A stretch of DNA of 64,000 nt from Paraburkholderia sp. Ac-20340 (GTDB lineage Bacteria > Pseudomonadota > Gammaproteobacteria > Burkholderiales > Burkholderiaceae), in the NCBI RefSeq assembly GCF_017104965.1, contig NZ_JAAGPR010000032.1, forward strand, positions 32,845-96,844, in the 5' to 3' direction. A program made the translations under genes and the position numbers. Shown here in pieces: positions 8,431 through 17,098 of the stretch (its first letter is position 1; each line of letters starts with the position of its first letter). The notes under the pieces are model-generated. The model was not told the DNA's origin and ran no database searches. It saw only the letters and a list, made by a program, of their open reading frames with translations.

Positions 8431-9696
8431 TCATTGCGCGCTATAGCTGCGCCCGTGTGCCTGCACCTTCCAGATGCGGAAATTCGGCACTGCCGGATGA
8501 TCGAAATCCATAGCGTTGTCGACCCACAGATTCAGATGGCCCGCGACCACATAGAGATTGCCATCCGGGCCCCAGCTCAGCGTGTCGGGCCAGACCATCT
8601 CGGGATGAATCACGTAGGTCGAAATCTTGCCGGTCTTTGCATCGCGATACATGAGGCCGTTCATTTCCAGCGCCGTCATGTAGAGATTGCCCGCGCGGTC
8701 GGCGATCATGCCGTCGGTGTTCGACGGCAAGGTGGCGACGCGTTTGACTGCAGTGCGCAGCGCCGATTCGCTCGTATCGAAGTCGCGCAGCAAGGCCGTG
8801 TCGAGCGAATACAGCGTGTGGCCGGACAGATTGGTCCAGTAGAGCGTTTTCTTGTCGCCGGAAAGCGCAATGCCATCGGCACCGGTGCGCATCGGCGTCT
8901 TGCTCAGCACGTTCTGGTTATCGATGCGGAATTGAAAGCCCGCTTCGTCCGTGGTGAAAACGCTCTGGTCGAGCACGCGGCGCGCGCGATTGTGCTTGCG
9001 GTCGTAGACGATCAGGCCGCCGTGCAGGTGGTCGCAGAAAATCCCCGAATCGGTGATGTAGGCGAAGTCGCGATCGTTATCGACAACCACATCGTTGAGG
9101 AACGAGCACTTCTTGTCCGAATCGGCGTCGCTAAAGGTATAGCTCTGCAGTTCGCGATTCGTCTTGAGGTCCCATAGCACGAGCTTTTCCGCGCCGGGCG
9201 CAGAAGGCTGGCCGGCTATATGGCCCTGGTCGAGAATCCACATGACGTCGTTGCGATCGATCTCGAAGCCGAGCACAGATTGCAACGCCTGTGGATCGCC
9301 CACCTTGTTCATCGCGAGGCTCGGGAACGGCTGCAGCACCCATTGACCGTCTTTCTTCACCAGCTTCGACAGCGTCGCTGGCACTTCAGGGCCGCCCCAG
9401 CGCGCCGTGCTCACGTACATGTTGCCCTTCGAATCGAGCTTCACACCTTGCAGCAGCACTTTCTTGTAGGTGGCGTTGGCGTCGTAAGCCTGCTCGGCTT
9501 TCGGATCGCCGAGGTCATACGGCAAGCGGTTCCATTGCGCCACGACCTCGAGTTTCGGCACGGCGGGCGTTTGCTGTGCGCTCTGGACTGGCTGTTTATC
9601 CTGTGCAGCATGGGCGCCACCTGCCGCCAGCAACGCGGCGCCCGCGAGCAGCGCACCGATCCAGCCACGCGTCAGCGTCGTTTTGATCTCCTGCAT
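8431..9696 (-). CDS. Secreted Yellow/MRJP-family protein (L-dopachrome tautomerase-related)
   Basis: A 421-residue protein with a clear signal peptide (basic start, GALLAGAALLAAGGAHAAQ, cleavage about residue 31), then a beta-propeller of the major royal jelly/Yellow family (GVKLDSKGNMYVSTARWGGPEVPATL, a DGIALSGDKKTLYWTNLSGHTLYS blade). Bacterial members are often annotated as dopachrome tautomerase-related or gluconolactonase-like. Being periplasmic and first in a sugar-acid operon, a lactone-hydrolysing or sugar-binding role is a fair guess. The catalytic function is not established. It is divergent from the GntR gene. Confidence 0.83.
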   Translation of the reverse strand: MQEIKTTLTRGWIGALLAGAALLAAGGAHAAQDKQPVQSAQQTPAVPKLEVVAQWNRLPYDLGDPKAEQAYDANATYKKVLLQGVKLDSKGNMYVSTARWGGPEVPATLSKLVKKDGQWVLQPFPSLAMNKVGDPQALQSVLGFEIDRNDVMWILDQGHIAGQPSAPGAEKLVLWDLKTNRELQSYTFSDADSDKKCSFLNDVVVDNDRDFAYITDSGIFCDHLHGGLIVYDRKHNRARRVLDQSVFTTDEAGFQFRIDNQNVLSKTPMRTGADGIALSGDKKTLYWTNLSGHTLYSLDTALLRDFDTSESALRTAVKRVATLPSNTDGMIADRAGNLYMTALEMNGLMYRDAKTGKISTYVIHPEMVWPDTLSWGPDGNLYVVAGHLNLWVDNAMDFDHPAVPNFRIWKVQAHGRSYSAQ

Positions 9697-9957
9697 TACC
9701 CATCTCCTCCGATCTGTCTTTCTCGTTTGACTTCTTCGTTTGACTTCTTCGGTGCCGTGCGCCGATTCACATGGAATCCGCGGTCGACAACTGATATCTT
9801 AGATGGCAGATCTCAATGCCACAAGGGGGCATGGTATATTTCGGCTCAATACGGACGACGTAACCAGCGGTTTGCCGCGTTGCAGGTCGCCCGAGTCCCC
9901 AACACGGCATCGCCTTCGTCGCCTGCCGATTACCCCGCCCACTGCCACTGGCTGACC
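9697..9957. promoter_or_regulatory. Divergent promoter region between MRJP-like gene and gntR
   Basis: This 261-bp gap separates the start of the minus-strand sugar-acid operon from the plus-strand GntR gene, so it should hold both promoters and the GntR operator. A small inverted repeat TGGCA-N8-TGCCA (9804-9821) lies in an AT-richer stretch and is the best visible operator candidate, but the evidence is weak. Confidence 0.35.
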
Positions 9958-10653
9958 ATGAGTATCGAAAAACTGGGGGAACGCCCGAAGTCCCTCACGG
10001 CTATTGCGAAAGAAAGCATCCGGCGCGCGATCGTCGATGGCCATCTTGCGTTCGGCAGCCAGCTATCGGAGAGCGTGCTGGCCGGTCAACTCGGCGTGAG
10101 CAAGACGCCAGTTCGCGAAGCGCTGCTGCAGTTGAAGCTGGAAGGGCTGGTGGAAGTGCAGCCGCAATCGGGCACCTACGTGTTTCAGCCGACCGAGGAA
10201 CAGGTTCGCGAGATCTGCCGCTTTCGCGAGATTATCGAATCGTCAGCGCTGGAACTGGCGATGAAAGGCGATACCGCCACGCTCACGCTGGCGTTGGCGC
10301 GCGCCCTGGCCGATACGCATGACGCAAGCGCCGAAAACGCGAAGGACGCAGATGACGGACGTGCACGCGATCACGACGCAGCGTTCCACGGCGCCATCGT
10401 CGCGGCGTGCGGCAACGGCTATTTGCAGCAGGCGTATCAACTGGTCGCCGACAAGATCCATGCGCTGCGCGCGCGCCTCTCGATCGCCGACGCGTCCGTC
10501 GACTCCTGCCAGGACACGCACGCGCACATCATGCAGTTGATCCGCGAGGGCAACGCGAAGAAAGCCTGCACGGAATTACGCGCCCATATTCGCAGCACGG
10601 AGCATTCGTATATTCGCGCCAGTCAGATGCAGACCGCCGACGAGAAAGCCTGA
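9958..10653 (+). CDS. GntR-family regulator with FCD domain
   Basis: A 231-residue regulator. The N-terminal winged helix shows the GntR signature (SLTAIAKESIRRAIVDG, LAGQLGVSKTPVREALLQLKLEGLVEV) at about residues 10-75, followed by an all-helical FCD effector domain with REICRFREIIESSALELA and metal-ligand-type DHDAAFHGAIVAACGN. The ATG at 9958 was chosen because the reading frame upstream codes for nothing recognisable. FCD regulators bind sugar acids or carboxylates. Its divergent position makes it the likely controller of the operon at 4149-9696. Confidence 0.9.
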   Translation: MSIEKLGERPKSLTAIAKESIRRAIVDGHLAFGSQLSESVLAGQLGVSKTPVREALLQLKLEGLVEVQPQSGTYVFQPTEEQVREICRFREIIESSALELAMKGDTATLTLALARALADTHDASAENAKDADDGRARDHDAAFHGAIVAACGNGYLQQAYQLVADKIHALRARLSIADASVDSCQDTHAHIMQLIREGNAKKACTELRAHIRSTEHSYIRASQMQTADEKA

Positions 10654-10792
10654 AGCAACACGCGCTGCAAGCTCATGCAGCCAACGGCAAGCTTGTTCTT
10701 TATCGGCTGGCGCGTCCAATCCGCATTCGCGATTTGTGATATCACGCGGCGTGATAATAGAAACGGCCCTGCGCGCTTATTCAGGCCTTCAC

Positions 10793-11695
10793 TCAGGTCT
10801 GCAATGCGGGGCTCAGCGTTTCGACGAGAAAATCGATAAACACGCGCACGCGCGCCGTCATATGACGCTGGTTGCTGAAGATCACGTGAATATCTTCGAT
10901 ATCGCCGGGATTGTAGGCCGCCAGCAATTCGACAAGCCTCCCCGAAGCAAGATCGTCCTTGATGTGAAAGAGGCCCAACCGGCTGATGCCGAGGCCCGCC
11001 AGCGTGAGCTGGCGCATCGTCGCGCCGTTGTTGGTGAGGACGTCGCCGCGCACGGGAAAGTGAAACGTGCGTCCATCGATGCGAAACGGCCATTCATCCA
11101 TCGACCGTCTGAAATTGAAGTTGAAACAGCGGTGGCCCGCGAGATCCTCCGGCGCCTGCGGAATTCCGTGCGCTTCCAGATAGCTGGGTGCCGCCACGAC
11201 CGCGCGCCCCGTCGATCCCAGTTTGCGCGCGTGGAAATTAGCATCCGACAACGGGCCGGTGCGCACCGCCACATCCACACGTTCGCGCTGCAGATCGACC
11301 ACGGCGTCTGTCAACGACAGATCCACCCGGATGCCCGGATAACGCGCAGTAAAGAGCGGGATCAGCGGCACGATGTAATGCGTGCCCATCGGAATCGACA
11401 CGTTGATGCGTAGCACGCCATGCGGCGCCGTGATGCCTTCGGCGATACCCTGCTCGGCTTCGTCGATATCGTCGAGGATACGCACGCAGTTGTCGTAAAA
11501 GATCCGACCTTCCGTCGTCACTGCGAGATGTCGCGTGGAGCGCTGAAAAAGCAGCACGCCAAGCCGTTCTTCGAGCCGGCTGATCACCTTGCTGACCGCC
11601 GAAGGCGTTAACCCCAAAGTCTTGCCTGCCGACGAAAAGCTCCCGGTTTCGACAACTCGCGAGAACACCCGCATTTCTCCGCTTCGACTGTCCAT
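10793..11695 (-). CDS. LysR-family transcriptional regulator
   Basis: A 300-residue LysR regulator. The helix-turn-helix is at about residues 1-60 (ETGSFSSAGKTLGLTPSAVSKVISRLE) followed by the periplasmic-binding-protein-like effector domain. The start MDSRSGEM at 11695 fits the family length; the frame extends upstream to 11743 without homology. It is divergent from the Old Yellow Enzyme gene at 11850, the usual arrangement for LysR control of ene-reductases by electrophiles. Confidence 0.9.
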   Translation of the reverse strand: MDSRSGEMRVFSRVVETGSFSSAGKTLGLTPSAVSKVISRLEERLGVLLFQRSTRHLAVTTEGRIFYDNCVRILDDIDEAEQGIAEGITAPHGVLRINVSIPMGTHYIVPLIPLFTARYPGIRVDLSLTDAVVDLQRERVDVAVRTGPLSDANFHARKLGSTGRAVVAAPSYLEAHGIPQAPEDLAGHRCFNFNFRRSMDEWPFRIDGRTFHFPVRGDVLTNNGATMRQLTLAGLGISRLGLFHIKDDLASGRLVELLAAYNPGDIEDIHVIFSNQRHMTARVRVFIDFLVETLSPALQT

Positions 11696-11849
11696 ACTGT
11701 CTCTGATTGCAGAAATTAATTCACAAATGATATTCCATTGCACTAGCTAGGAAAAGGAATCCGGCAGCGTCACAATTTATGTCTCGGAAGCGTGCACGCT
11801 CGATAACGCGCTCACGCCGCTGCATACCGCTGAACATGAAGGACGCACC

Positions 11850-12959
11850 ATGACGACACTTTTCGACGCCTACGATCTCTGTGGCCGACCGCTGCGCAAC
11901 CGCGTGGTGATGGCGCCGATGACGCGTGCGCGCGCACCGGGCCATCTGCCCAACGAGGAAACCGTCCGCTATTACGCGCAGCGCGCGAGCGCCGGGCTGA
12001 TCGTTACGGAAGGCACACCGATCAGCCCCGAAGGCAACGGCTTCGTCGATTGCCCCGGACTCTGGAACGATGCGCAGGTCGCCGCCTGGCGCCACGTCAC
12101 CGATGCCGTTCACGACCTCGGCGGCACGATCTTCACGCAGATCTGGCACGTTGGCCGCATGAGCCACGTGTCGCTGCAGCCGGGCGGCGCGCAGCCGGTC
12201 AGTTCGACCTCGGTGCAGGCAGCGAAAAGCTCGGCGTTCGGCTACGACGAAGCGGGCAAGCCCGCCTTCGTGACTGCGAGCAAGCCGCATGCGCTCACGC
12301 TCGAAGAAATCCCGCGCGTGATCGAAGACTTCGCCACTGCGGCGCACAACGCCGTGGCCGCAGGCTTCGACGGCGTGGAAATCCACGGCGCGAACGGCTA
12401 TCTGGTCGAGCAATTCATCAACGGCGCTGTGAACGACCGCACCGATGCGTATGGCGGCAATAGCGTGGAAAACCGCGCGCGCTTTGCGCTCGAAGTCGTG
12501 GACGCGTGCATCGCGCGAATCGGCCGCGAACGCGTTGGCATCCGGCTCTCGCCGTTTGGCCGCCTTCACGAACTCGGCGACTTCGAAGGCGAAGCCGAAA
12601 CGTTTCTCTATCTCGCCCGCGAACTGGACGCGCGGGGCATCGCTTACGTCCACATCATGGATCAGGCCAGCCGCGGTGCACCTGCGATGCCAGAGGGTTT
12701 TCTCGAACGCTTCCGCGAGACGTATCGCGGCACGCTGATCCTGGCGGGCGGCCTCGACTACCGCAAAGCCAGCGCGATGGTCAGCAATGGCACCATCGAT
12801 CTCGCGGCATTCGGCGCACCCTATATCGCGAATCCGGATCTCGTCGAACGCCTGCGGCACGGCTGGGCGATCGCGAAGGTCGATCAGAGCACGTACTACG
12901 GCGGCAACGCGCGCGGTTATACCGATTATCCGCATTACACGGGCGAAGGTGCACGCTAA
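11850..12959 (+). CDS. Old Yellow Enzyme-type alkene reductase
   Basis: A 369-residue FMN-dependent TIM-barrel enzyme of the NemA/OYE group. Diagnostic segments are VMAPMTRARAPG near the N-terminus, QIWHVGRMSH, and GVEIHGANGYLVEQFINGAVNDRTDAYGG with the His/Asn substrate pair and catalytic region. It reduces activated C=C bonds of enals, enones, maleimides or nitro compounds with NADPH in the cytoplasm. A DJ-1/PfpI gene follows 42 bp later, and a LysR gene is divergent, so this looks like an electrophile-response pair. Confidence 0.92.
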   Translation: MTTLFDAYDLCGRPLRNRVVMAPMTRARAPGHLPNEETVRYYAQRASAGLIVTEGTPISPEGNGFVDCPGLWNDAQVAAWRHVTDAVHDLGGTIFTQIWHVGRMSHVSLQPGGAQPVSSTSVQAAKSSAFGYDEAGKPAFVTASKPHALTLEEIPRVIEDFATAAHNAVAAGFDGVEIHGANGYLVEQFINGAVNDRTDAYGGNSVENRARFALEVVDACIARIGRERVGIRLSPFGRLHELGDFEGEAETFLYLARELDARGIAYVHIMDQASRGAPAMPEGFLERFRETYRGTLILAGGLDYRKASAMVSNGTIDLAAFGAPYIANPDLVERLRHGWAIAKVDQSTYYGGNARGYTDYPHYTGEGAR

Positions 12960-13001
12960 TACCGTGCAGTCCAAAGTCATTTCTCTCTTATCGGCAGCAC
13001 G

Positions 13002-13670
13002 ATGAAACCTGTACTTTTTGTAATGACCAGTCACGGCAGCAAAGGCGAAGGCGGCGATCCGACGGGCTTTTACCTGTCGGAAGTGACGCATCCGCTCGCA
13101 GTGCTCGAAGCCGCCGGTATCCCGGTCGCATTTGCGTCGATCAAGGGCGGCGAGCCGCCCGTAGACGGCCTCGATCTCGACGATCCGATCAACGCCCGTT
13201 ACTGGAAGGACGCGCAGTTTCGCGCGGCCATAGCCCAGTCGAAGGCGCTTGCCGATGTCGATGCAGGCATCTATTCCGGAATTTTCTTCGCAGGCGGCCA
13301 CGGCGCGATGTGGGACTTTCCGACGAGCGCGGCCGTCAACGAAAAGACCCGCCAGATCTGGGAAGCGGGTGGCGTCGTAGGCGCGGTCTGCCATGGCCCG
13401 GCGGCGCTCGTGAATGTCACGTTAAGCGACGGCAGCTACCTCGTCGCAGGACGCAAGGTCGCCGCATTCACCGACGCGGAAGAAGAAGCCGTCGGCCTGA
13501 CGCAGGTCGTACCGTTCCTCTTGTCCAGCACGCTCGCACAGCGCGGCGCTGAGATGCAGGCTGGCGCCGAATGGACGCGCACTGTCGCGGTCGACGGCAT
13601 GCTCGTCACGGGGCAAAACCCGCAGTCGGCGACAGGCGTGGGCGAAGCCATCCGCGACCTGCTCCTGTAA
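13002..13670 (+). CDS. DJ-1/PfpI-family glutamine amidotransferase-like protein
   Basis: A 222-residue cytoplasmic protein of the class I glutamine amidotransferase-like fold. The nucleophile elbow GAVCHGPAALVNV puts Cys at about residue 130 next to His131, with GIFFAGGHGAMWDFP before it. This arrangement is that of the glyoxalase III/Hsp31-like and YhbO/ElbB-like branches that act on methylglyoxal or glycation damage. It is probably co-transcribed with the alkene reductase. Confidence 0.88.
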   Translation: MKPVLFVMTSHGSKGEGGDPTGFYLSEVTHPLAVLEAAGIPVAFASIKGGEPPVDGLDLDDPINARYWKDAQFRAAIAQSKALADVDAGIYSGIFFAGGHGAMWDFPTSAAVNEKTRQIWEAGGVVGAVCHGPAALVNVTLSDGSYLVAGRKVAAFTDAEEEAVGLTQVVPFLLSSTLAQRGAEMQAGAEWTRTVAVDGMLVTGQNPQSATGVGEAIRDLLL

Positions 13671-13698
13671 CGGCGCGAACCTGGTGGGCGGGCAAACA

Positions 13699-14060
13699 TC
13701 ACCCGCCACGAAGCGCATCGAGCGCCTGACTCAAGTGCTTGTCGCTCTCGCCGCGATAGCCGACATTGAAACGACACCACGGCGACGTCCCCAGCAGATT
13801 CGGTGAAACACGGCTCCGGGCGCGAGAATCAAGTCCTGCTAGAAAATGGCCGTGGCGAGTTTGATCGAAGCGCTCCAACCGGGCAGCGCCGCCTACAAAT
13901 GCAGGCTATGCTCGTTCTCCCCGTAGATCGTAGCGCCGACACTATCCGGCATGTGAATCGTCACTTCGGCGGTGCACCGCGATTCCCCTGCAGATGATTG
14001 GTGTCGCACAGAAAATGCCCGTAGCTGACGATGGCGTCGAGTGTGAGTTCGAAGCACTCC
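13699..14060 (-). pseudogene. Decayed MocR-type regulator/aminotransferase fragment
   Basis: No intact frame spans this stretch, but reading the minus strand across frames recovers the end of a PLP-aminotransferase-like MocR protein: LDAIVSYGHFL, then LPGWSASIKLATAIF, a stop, DLILAPG, a frame change near 13810, and SPNLLGTSPWCRFNVGY ending at a TGA (13699-13701). The LAPG...RFNVGY spacing is that of the C-terminal lysine-domain end of GntR/MocR proteins. In-frame stops and at least one frameshift show it is dead. The upstream border is uncertain; up to 14328 I see nothing else coding. Confidence 0.55.
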
Positions 14061-14328
14061 GAACTACTGACGTGCGCGAGCAATTTGATGCAGGCACGAT
14101 TGCTGGCCGGGTTTCGGCAGTCACCCGGCGAGCCGTGCGCTCGACCTGCCACTGAAGATCCGCCGCAACGTCCACCAGAACATGACACACCGGCCATCGC
14201 CGACGCGTTGCCGAAGTTTGGGCCGCTGACCCGCGCCCTGCAGAGCTAGCAGAGCTGCCGCGAAATTACGGTTATAGTCCGGCCACCGTTTCAGCGAAAG
14301 GCAGCGCGCCGTCGGGCGCGCGTTGCGC

Positions 14329-14646
14329 TTAATCACCGAAGCGCTCGGTGCGCTCCTCGGCACCATCCGCGCTCCAATATCGCCAAAGCCCGGATTGCTC
14401 GCCACCGACATAGGCGCCTTCGGCAGCCAACTGGCCGTTTTCGTGAAAATCCCGCCAAACGCCCTCTTCCTTGCCGTGGGCATAGTGCCCTTCCGAGGCC
14501 AGCGTGCCATTCTCGTGAAAGGCGGAGAAGAGGCCGTGCCGGATCCAGCGGGTCTTATCGGCGGACATCATCCGTGAGTAACGGAATTTGATGCCACCGG
14601 ATTCGTGGGGAATTTCGACGATATGCAGATCGGCTTCGATGGACAT
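14329..14646 (-). CDS. MORN-repeat (YwqK-like) protein
   Basis: A 105-residue protein with two to three MORN_2-type repeats: HGLFSAFHENGTLASEGHY, GVWRDFHENGQLAAEGAY and GLWRYWSADG. Such YwqK-like proteins are annotated as antitoxins of YwqJ-type toxins in Bacillus, but most proteobacterial members have no known role. No partner toxin gene lies next to it. It is a stand-alone gene between the MocR remnant and a LysR gene, and likely cytoplasmic as no signal peptide is visible. Confidence 0.72.
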   Translation of the reverse strand: MSIEADLHIVEIPHESGGIKFRYSRMMSADKTRWIRHGLFSAFHENGTLASEGHYAHGKEEGVWRDFHENGQLAAEGAYVGGEQSGLWRYWSADGAEERTERFGD

Positions 14647-14711
14647 GTTGTTCCCTATTATCTTCCGTACGCCGGCACATGGCGGCGCTATTGGTATTAC
14701 TGCCAGATTAT

Positions 14712-15596
14712 TTACGGACCTAGCAGCGCTGCAAACTTGTCGGCTAACGTTGGTCTGGATCGATGCGGCCAGATTGCACTCAGCTCGAAGCGTGGCAGTA
14801 CATTCTCCTCACGAACCTCGCACACGCGCACGCCTTCGAACTGGATCGCCTTGACGGATTCCGGCAACAGCGAAGCACCACAGCCGGCAGCAACGCACGC
14901 AAGCACCGTCAGCGATCGATTTGCGTCCTGAACAATGTTGGCTTCGCAACCAAACTTGCGGAACGCACTGAGGATACCGGCTCGCACCACGGGAAGTTGT
15001 CCGTGGGGAAACCACACCAGACCGATACGCGCGAGGTCCTCAAGGCCAAGTTTGCCATCTGCGCCCAGAGGATGCGACGCCTGCACGACGGCCAGCAACT
15101 TCTCGCGCACGATTAGCTTCTCGCGCATCTGGCCACGCACCGCAACCGGCGTATGCAGCAAACCAATGTCGATTTCGCCGGATTCGAGAGCGCTGGCCTG
15201 CTCTGCATTGCTCATTTCGCGTAACGTTAGTTCGACATTCGGGACCGCTGCACGCAATGCAGCGATGGCCTTGGGCATGACCTGAAAAAGCGCCGCAGAC
15301 GCAAAGCCGATGATCAGCCTGCCGCCACGCTGGGCGCCAATATCGCGCGCTCTCTTTTCCGCCGCATCGAGCCGTGAAACGCTCACGCGAATATCTTCGG
15401 CGATAGCTTCACCGGCGGGCGTGAGCGCAGCGCCACGACGTGTGCGGGCTAGCAGCTTTACCCCCAAATCCGCTTCGAGTCGCGTGATCGCCTGGCTGAG
15501 TGCGGGCTGCGCCATGCCGAGTTGGGCGGCCGCGCCTGTGACGCTTCCCGCATCCACGATGGCCAGGAAGTATTTCAGAACACGTATCGACTCCAT
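14712..15596 (-). CDS. LysR-family transcriptional regulator
   Basis: A 294-residue LysR regulator with the HTH at about residues 1-60 (DAGSVTGAAAQLGMAQPALSQAITRLE), followed by the type 2 periplasmic-binding fold (GRLIIGFASAALFQVMPKAIAAL). This subgroup resembles regulators of aromatic acid catabolism. It is divergent from the MFS gene at 15743, and an inverted repeat with LysR-box geometry lies just upstream of its start, so it probably controls the MFS/amidohydrolase unit. Confidence 0.9.
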   Translation of the reverse strand: MESIRVLKYFLAIVDAGSVTGAAAQLGMAQPALSQAITRLEADLGVKLLARTRRGAALTPAGEAIAEDIRVSVSRLDAAEKRARDIGAQRGGRLIIGFASAALFQVMPKAIAALRAAVPNVELTLREMSNAEQASALESGEIDIGLLHTPVAVRGQMREKLIVREKLLAVVQASHPLGADGKLGLEDLARIGLVWFPHGQLPVVRAGILSAFRKFGCEANIVQDANRSLTVLACVAAGCGASLLPESVKAIQFEGVRVCEVREENVLPRFELSAIWPHRSRPTLADKFAALLGP

Positions 15597-15614
15597 GATC
15601 CGCTTTCCATATCA

Positions 15615-15638
15615 AAATGTTATGAAAGAACAACATTT
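15615..15638. promoter_or_regulatory. Candidate LysR operator
   Basis: A perfect inverted repeat AAATGTT (15615-15621), ten-base spacer, AACATTT (15632-15638) lies 19 bp upstream of the LysR start and about 105 bp upstream of the MFS start. It contains the T-N11-A core expected of a LysR recognition site. Confidence 0.55.
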
Positions 15639-15742
15639 CCATAGTATGCACGCGATCCTGGCTTTCCTAGAATGGCTGCAAATCGATTAACAGCGACCGC
15701 CCATCGACCTTCGCGCGCGGCACGCACCAGGAGACGACAACC

Positions 15743-17026
15743 ATGCGCTGGTATCACGAAATCACGCCCGTCGAAAAGCGAACATTGTGGAGCTGCTTTG
15801 GCGGATGGGCGCTCGACGCGGTCGACACGCAAGTGTTCTCCCTCGTCATTCCGTCACTGCTCGCCACATGGAGCATCAGCAAAGGCCAGGCGGGACTGAT
15901 TGGCGGGGCCACGCTCGTGGCTGGCGCTCTCGGCGGATTACTCGCTGGCATCCTGTCCGATCGCGTCGGCCGGGTGCGCGCTTTGCAGATCACCGTGATC
16001 TGGTTCTCGCTCTTCACGTTTCTGAGTGCGTTCGCCCAAAGCTTCGAGCAACTTCTCGCATTGAAGGCGCTGCAAGGTATTGGCTTTGGCGGTGAGTGGA
16101 CGGCTGGCGCGGTTCTGCTCAGCGAAACGATGAATCCCAGGCATCGTGGCAAAGCGATGGGCATCGTGCAGAGCGCATGGGGATTCGGCTGGGGCGCCGC
16201 CGTGCTGCTCTATATGGCGGTCTTCTCCTTCGTGTCGCCGCAATGGGCCTGGCGTGTTCTGTTTGCGATCGGTCTTGTGCCTGCCCTGCTTGTGCTCTAC
16301 ATGCGACGCAATGTGGTCGAGCCGCCGCGCGAACCCCAGATGGGGCGCGACGACATCGCCCGGCGCAGCACATTCAGCATCGCTGCGGGCATTTTCGATC
16401 CCGCCGTGATCCGTACCACCCTTGTCGGCGGCCTGATCGGACTGGGTGCGCATGGTGGCTACCACGCGATCACCACCTGGCTGCCGACATACCTCAAAAC
16501 CGAGCGCCATCTTTCGGTGCTGGGCACTGGCGGTTATCTCGCGGTCGTCATCGTGGCATTCATCGTCGGTTGTTTCGTGAGCGCCTGGTTGCAGGACCGC
16601 ATCGGGCGACGCTGGAACGTGATTCTCTTTGCCATCTGCTGCGCGGTGATGGTCAATATCTACACGCTCCTGCCGATCAGCGACACCACCATGCTGATCC
16701 TGAGCTTTCCGCTCGGCCTGTTTTCGGCGGGCATTCCCGCAACGCTCGGCGCGCTGTTCAACGAACTGTATCCTCAAGGCGTGCGCGGCACGGGTGTTGG
16801 CTTTTGCTACAACTTTGGACGCATCGTATCGGCCGGATTCCCGGTGCTCATCGGCCACATGAGTGGCTCGATGTCGCTGGGCGCCGCCCTCGGCATCGAC
16901 GCGGGACTCGCCTATGGCCTTGTCGTTGTCGCCGCCCTGATGCTGCCCAATACACGCGGCCGGGTCGTTACCTCGCCCCAACATAGCGGCGCGTGCAACG
17001 ATGCGCCGGCCGTGTCACGCAATTGA
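15743..17026 (+). CDS. MFS transporter (AAHS-like aromatic acid permease type)
   Basis: A 427-residue permease with about 12 TM segments. The first loop has GILSDRVGRVRALQI, the MFS signature, and the GIGFGGEWTAGAVLLSE segment is typical of the sialate/aromatic acid:H+ symporter-like branch. A Shine-Dalgarno (caggaga) precedes the ATG. An amidohydrolase gene follows 72 bp later. The pair, with the divergent LysR regulator, is likely to import and hydrolyse an aromatic or lactone-type acid; the substrate is inferred from context only. Confidence 0.88.
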   Translation: MRWYHEITPVEKRTLWSCFGGWALDAVDTQVFSLVIPSLLATWSISKGQAGLIGGATLVAGALGGLLAGILSDRVGRVRALQITVIWFSLFTFLSAFAQSFEQLLALKALQGIGFGGEWTAGAVLLSETMNPRHRGKAMGIVQSAWGFGWGAAVLLYMAVFSFVSPQWAWRVLFAIGLVPALLVLYMRRNVVEPPREPQMGRDDIARRSTFSIAAGIFDPAVIRTTLVGGLIGLGAHGGYHAITTWLPTYLKTERHLSVLGTGGYLAVVIVAFIVGCFVSAWLQDRIGRRWNVILFAICCAVMVNIYTLLPISDTTMLILSFPLGLFSAGIPATLGALFNELYPQGVRGTGVGFCYNFGRIVSAGFPVLIGHMSGSMSLGAALGIDAGLAYGLVVVAALMLPNTRGRVVTSPQHSGACNDAPAVSRN

Positions 17027-17098
17027 GCGCACTGCGCGTTTGTCCGTCTATTCACCGTCGCATCGCTCAGCGTCAACCGAACTCAGGCACTCCCAACG

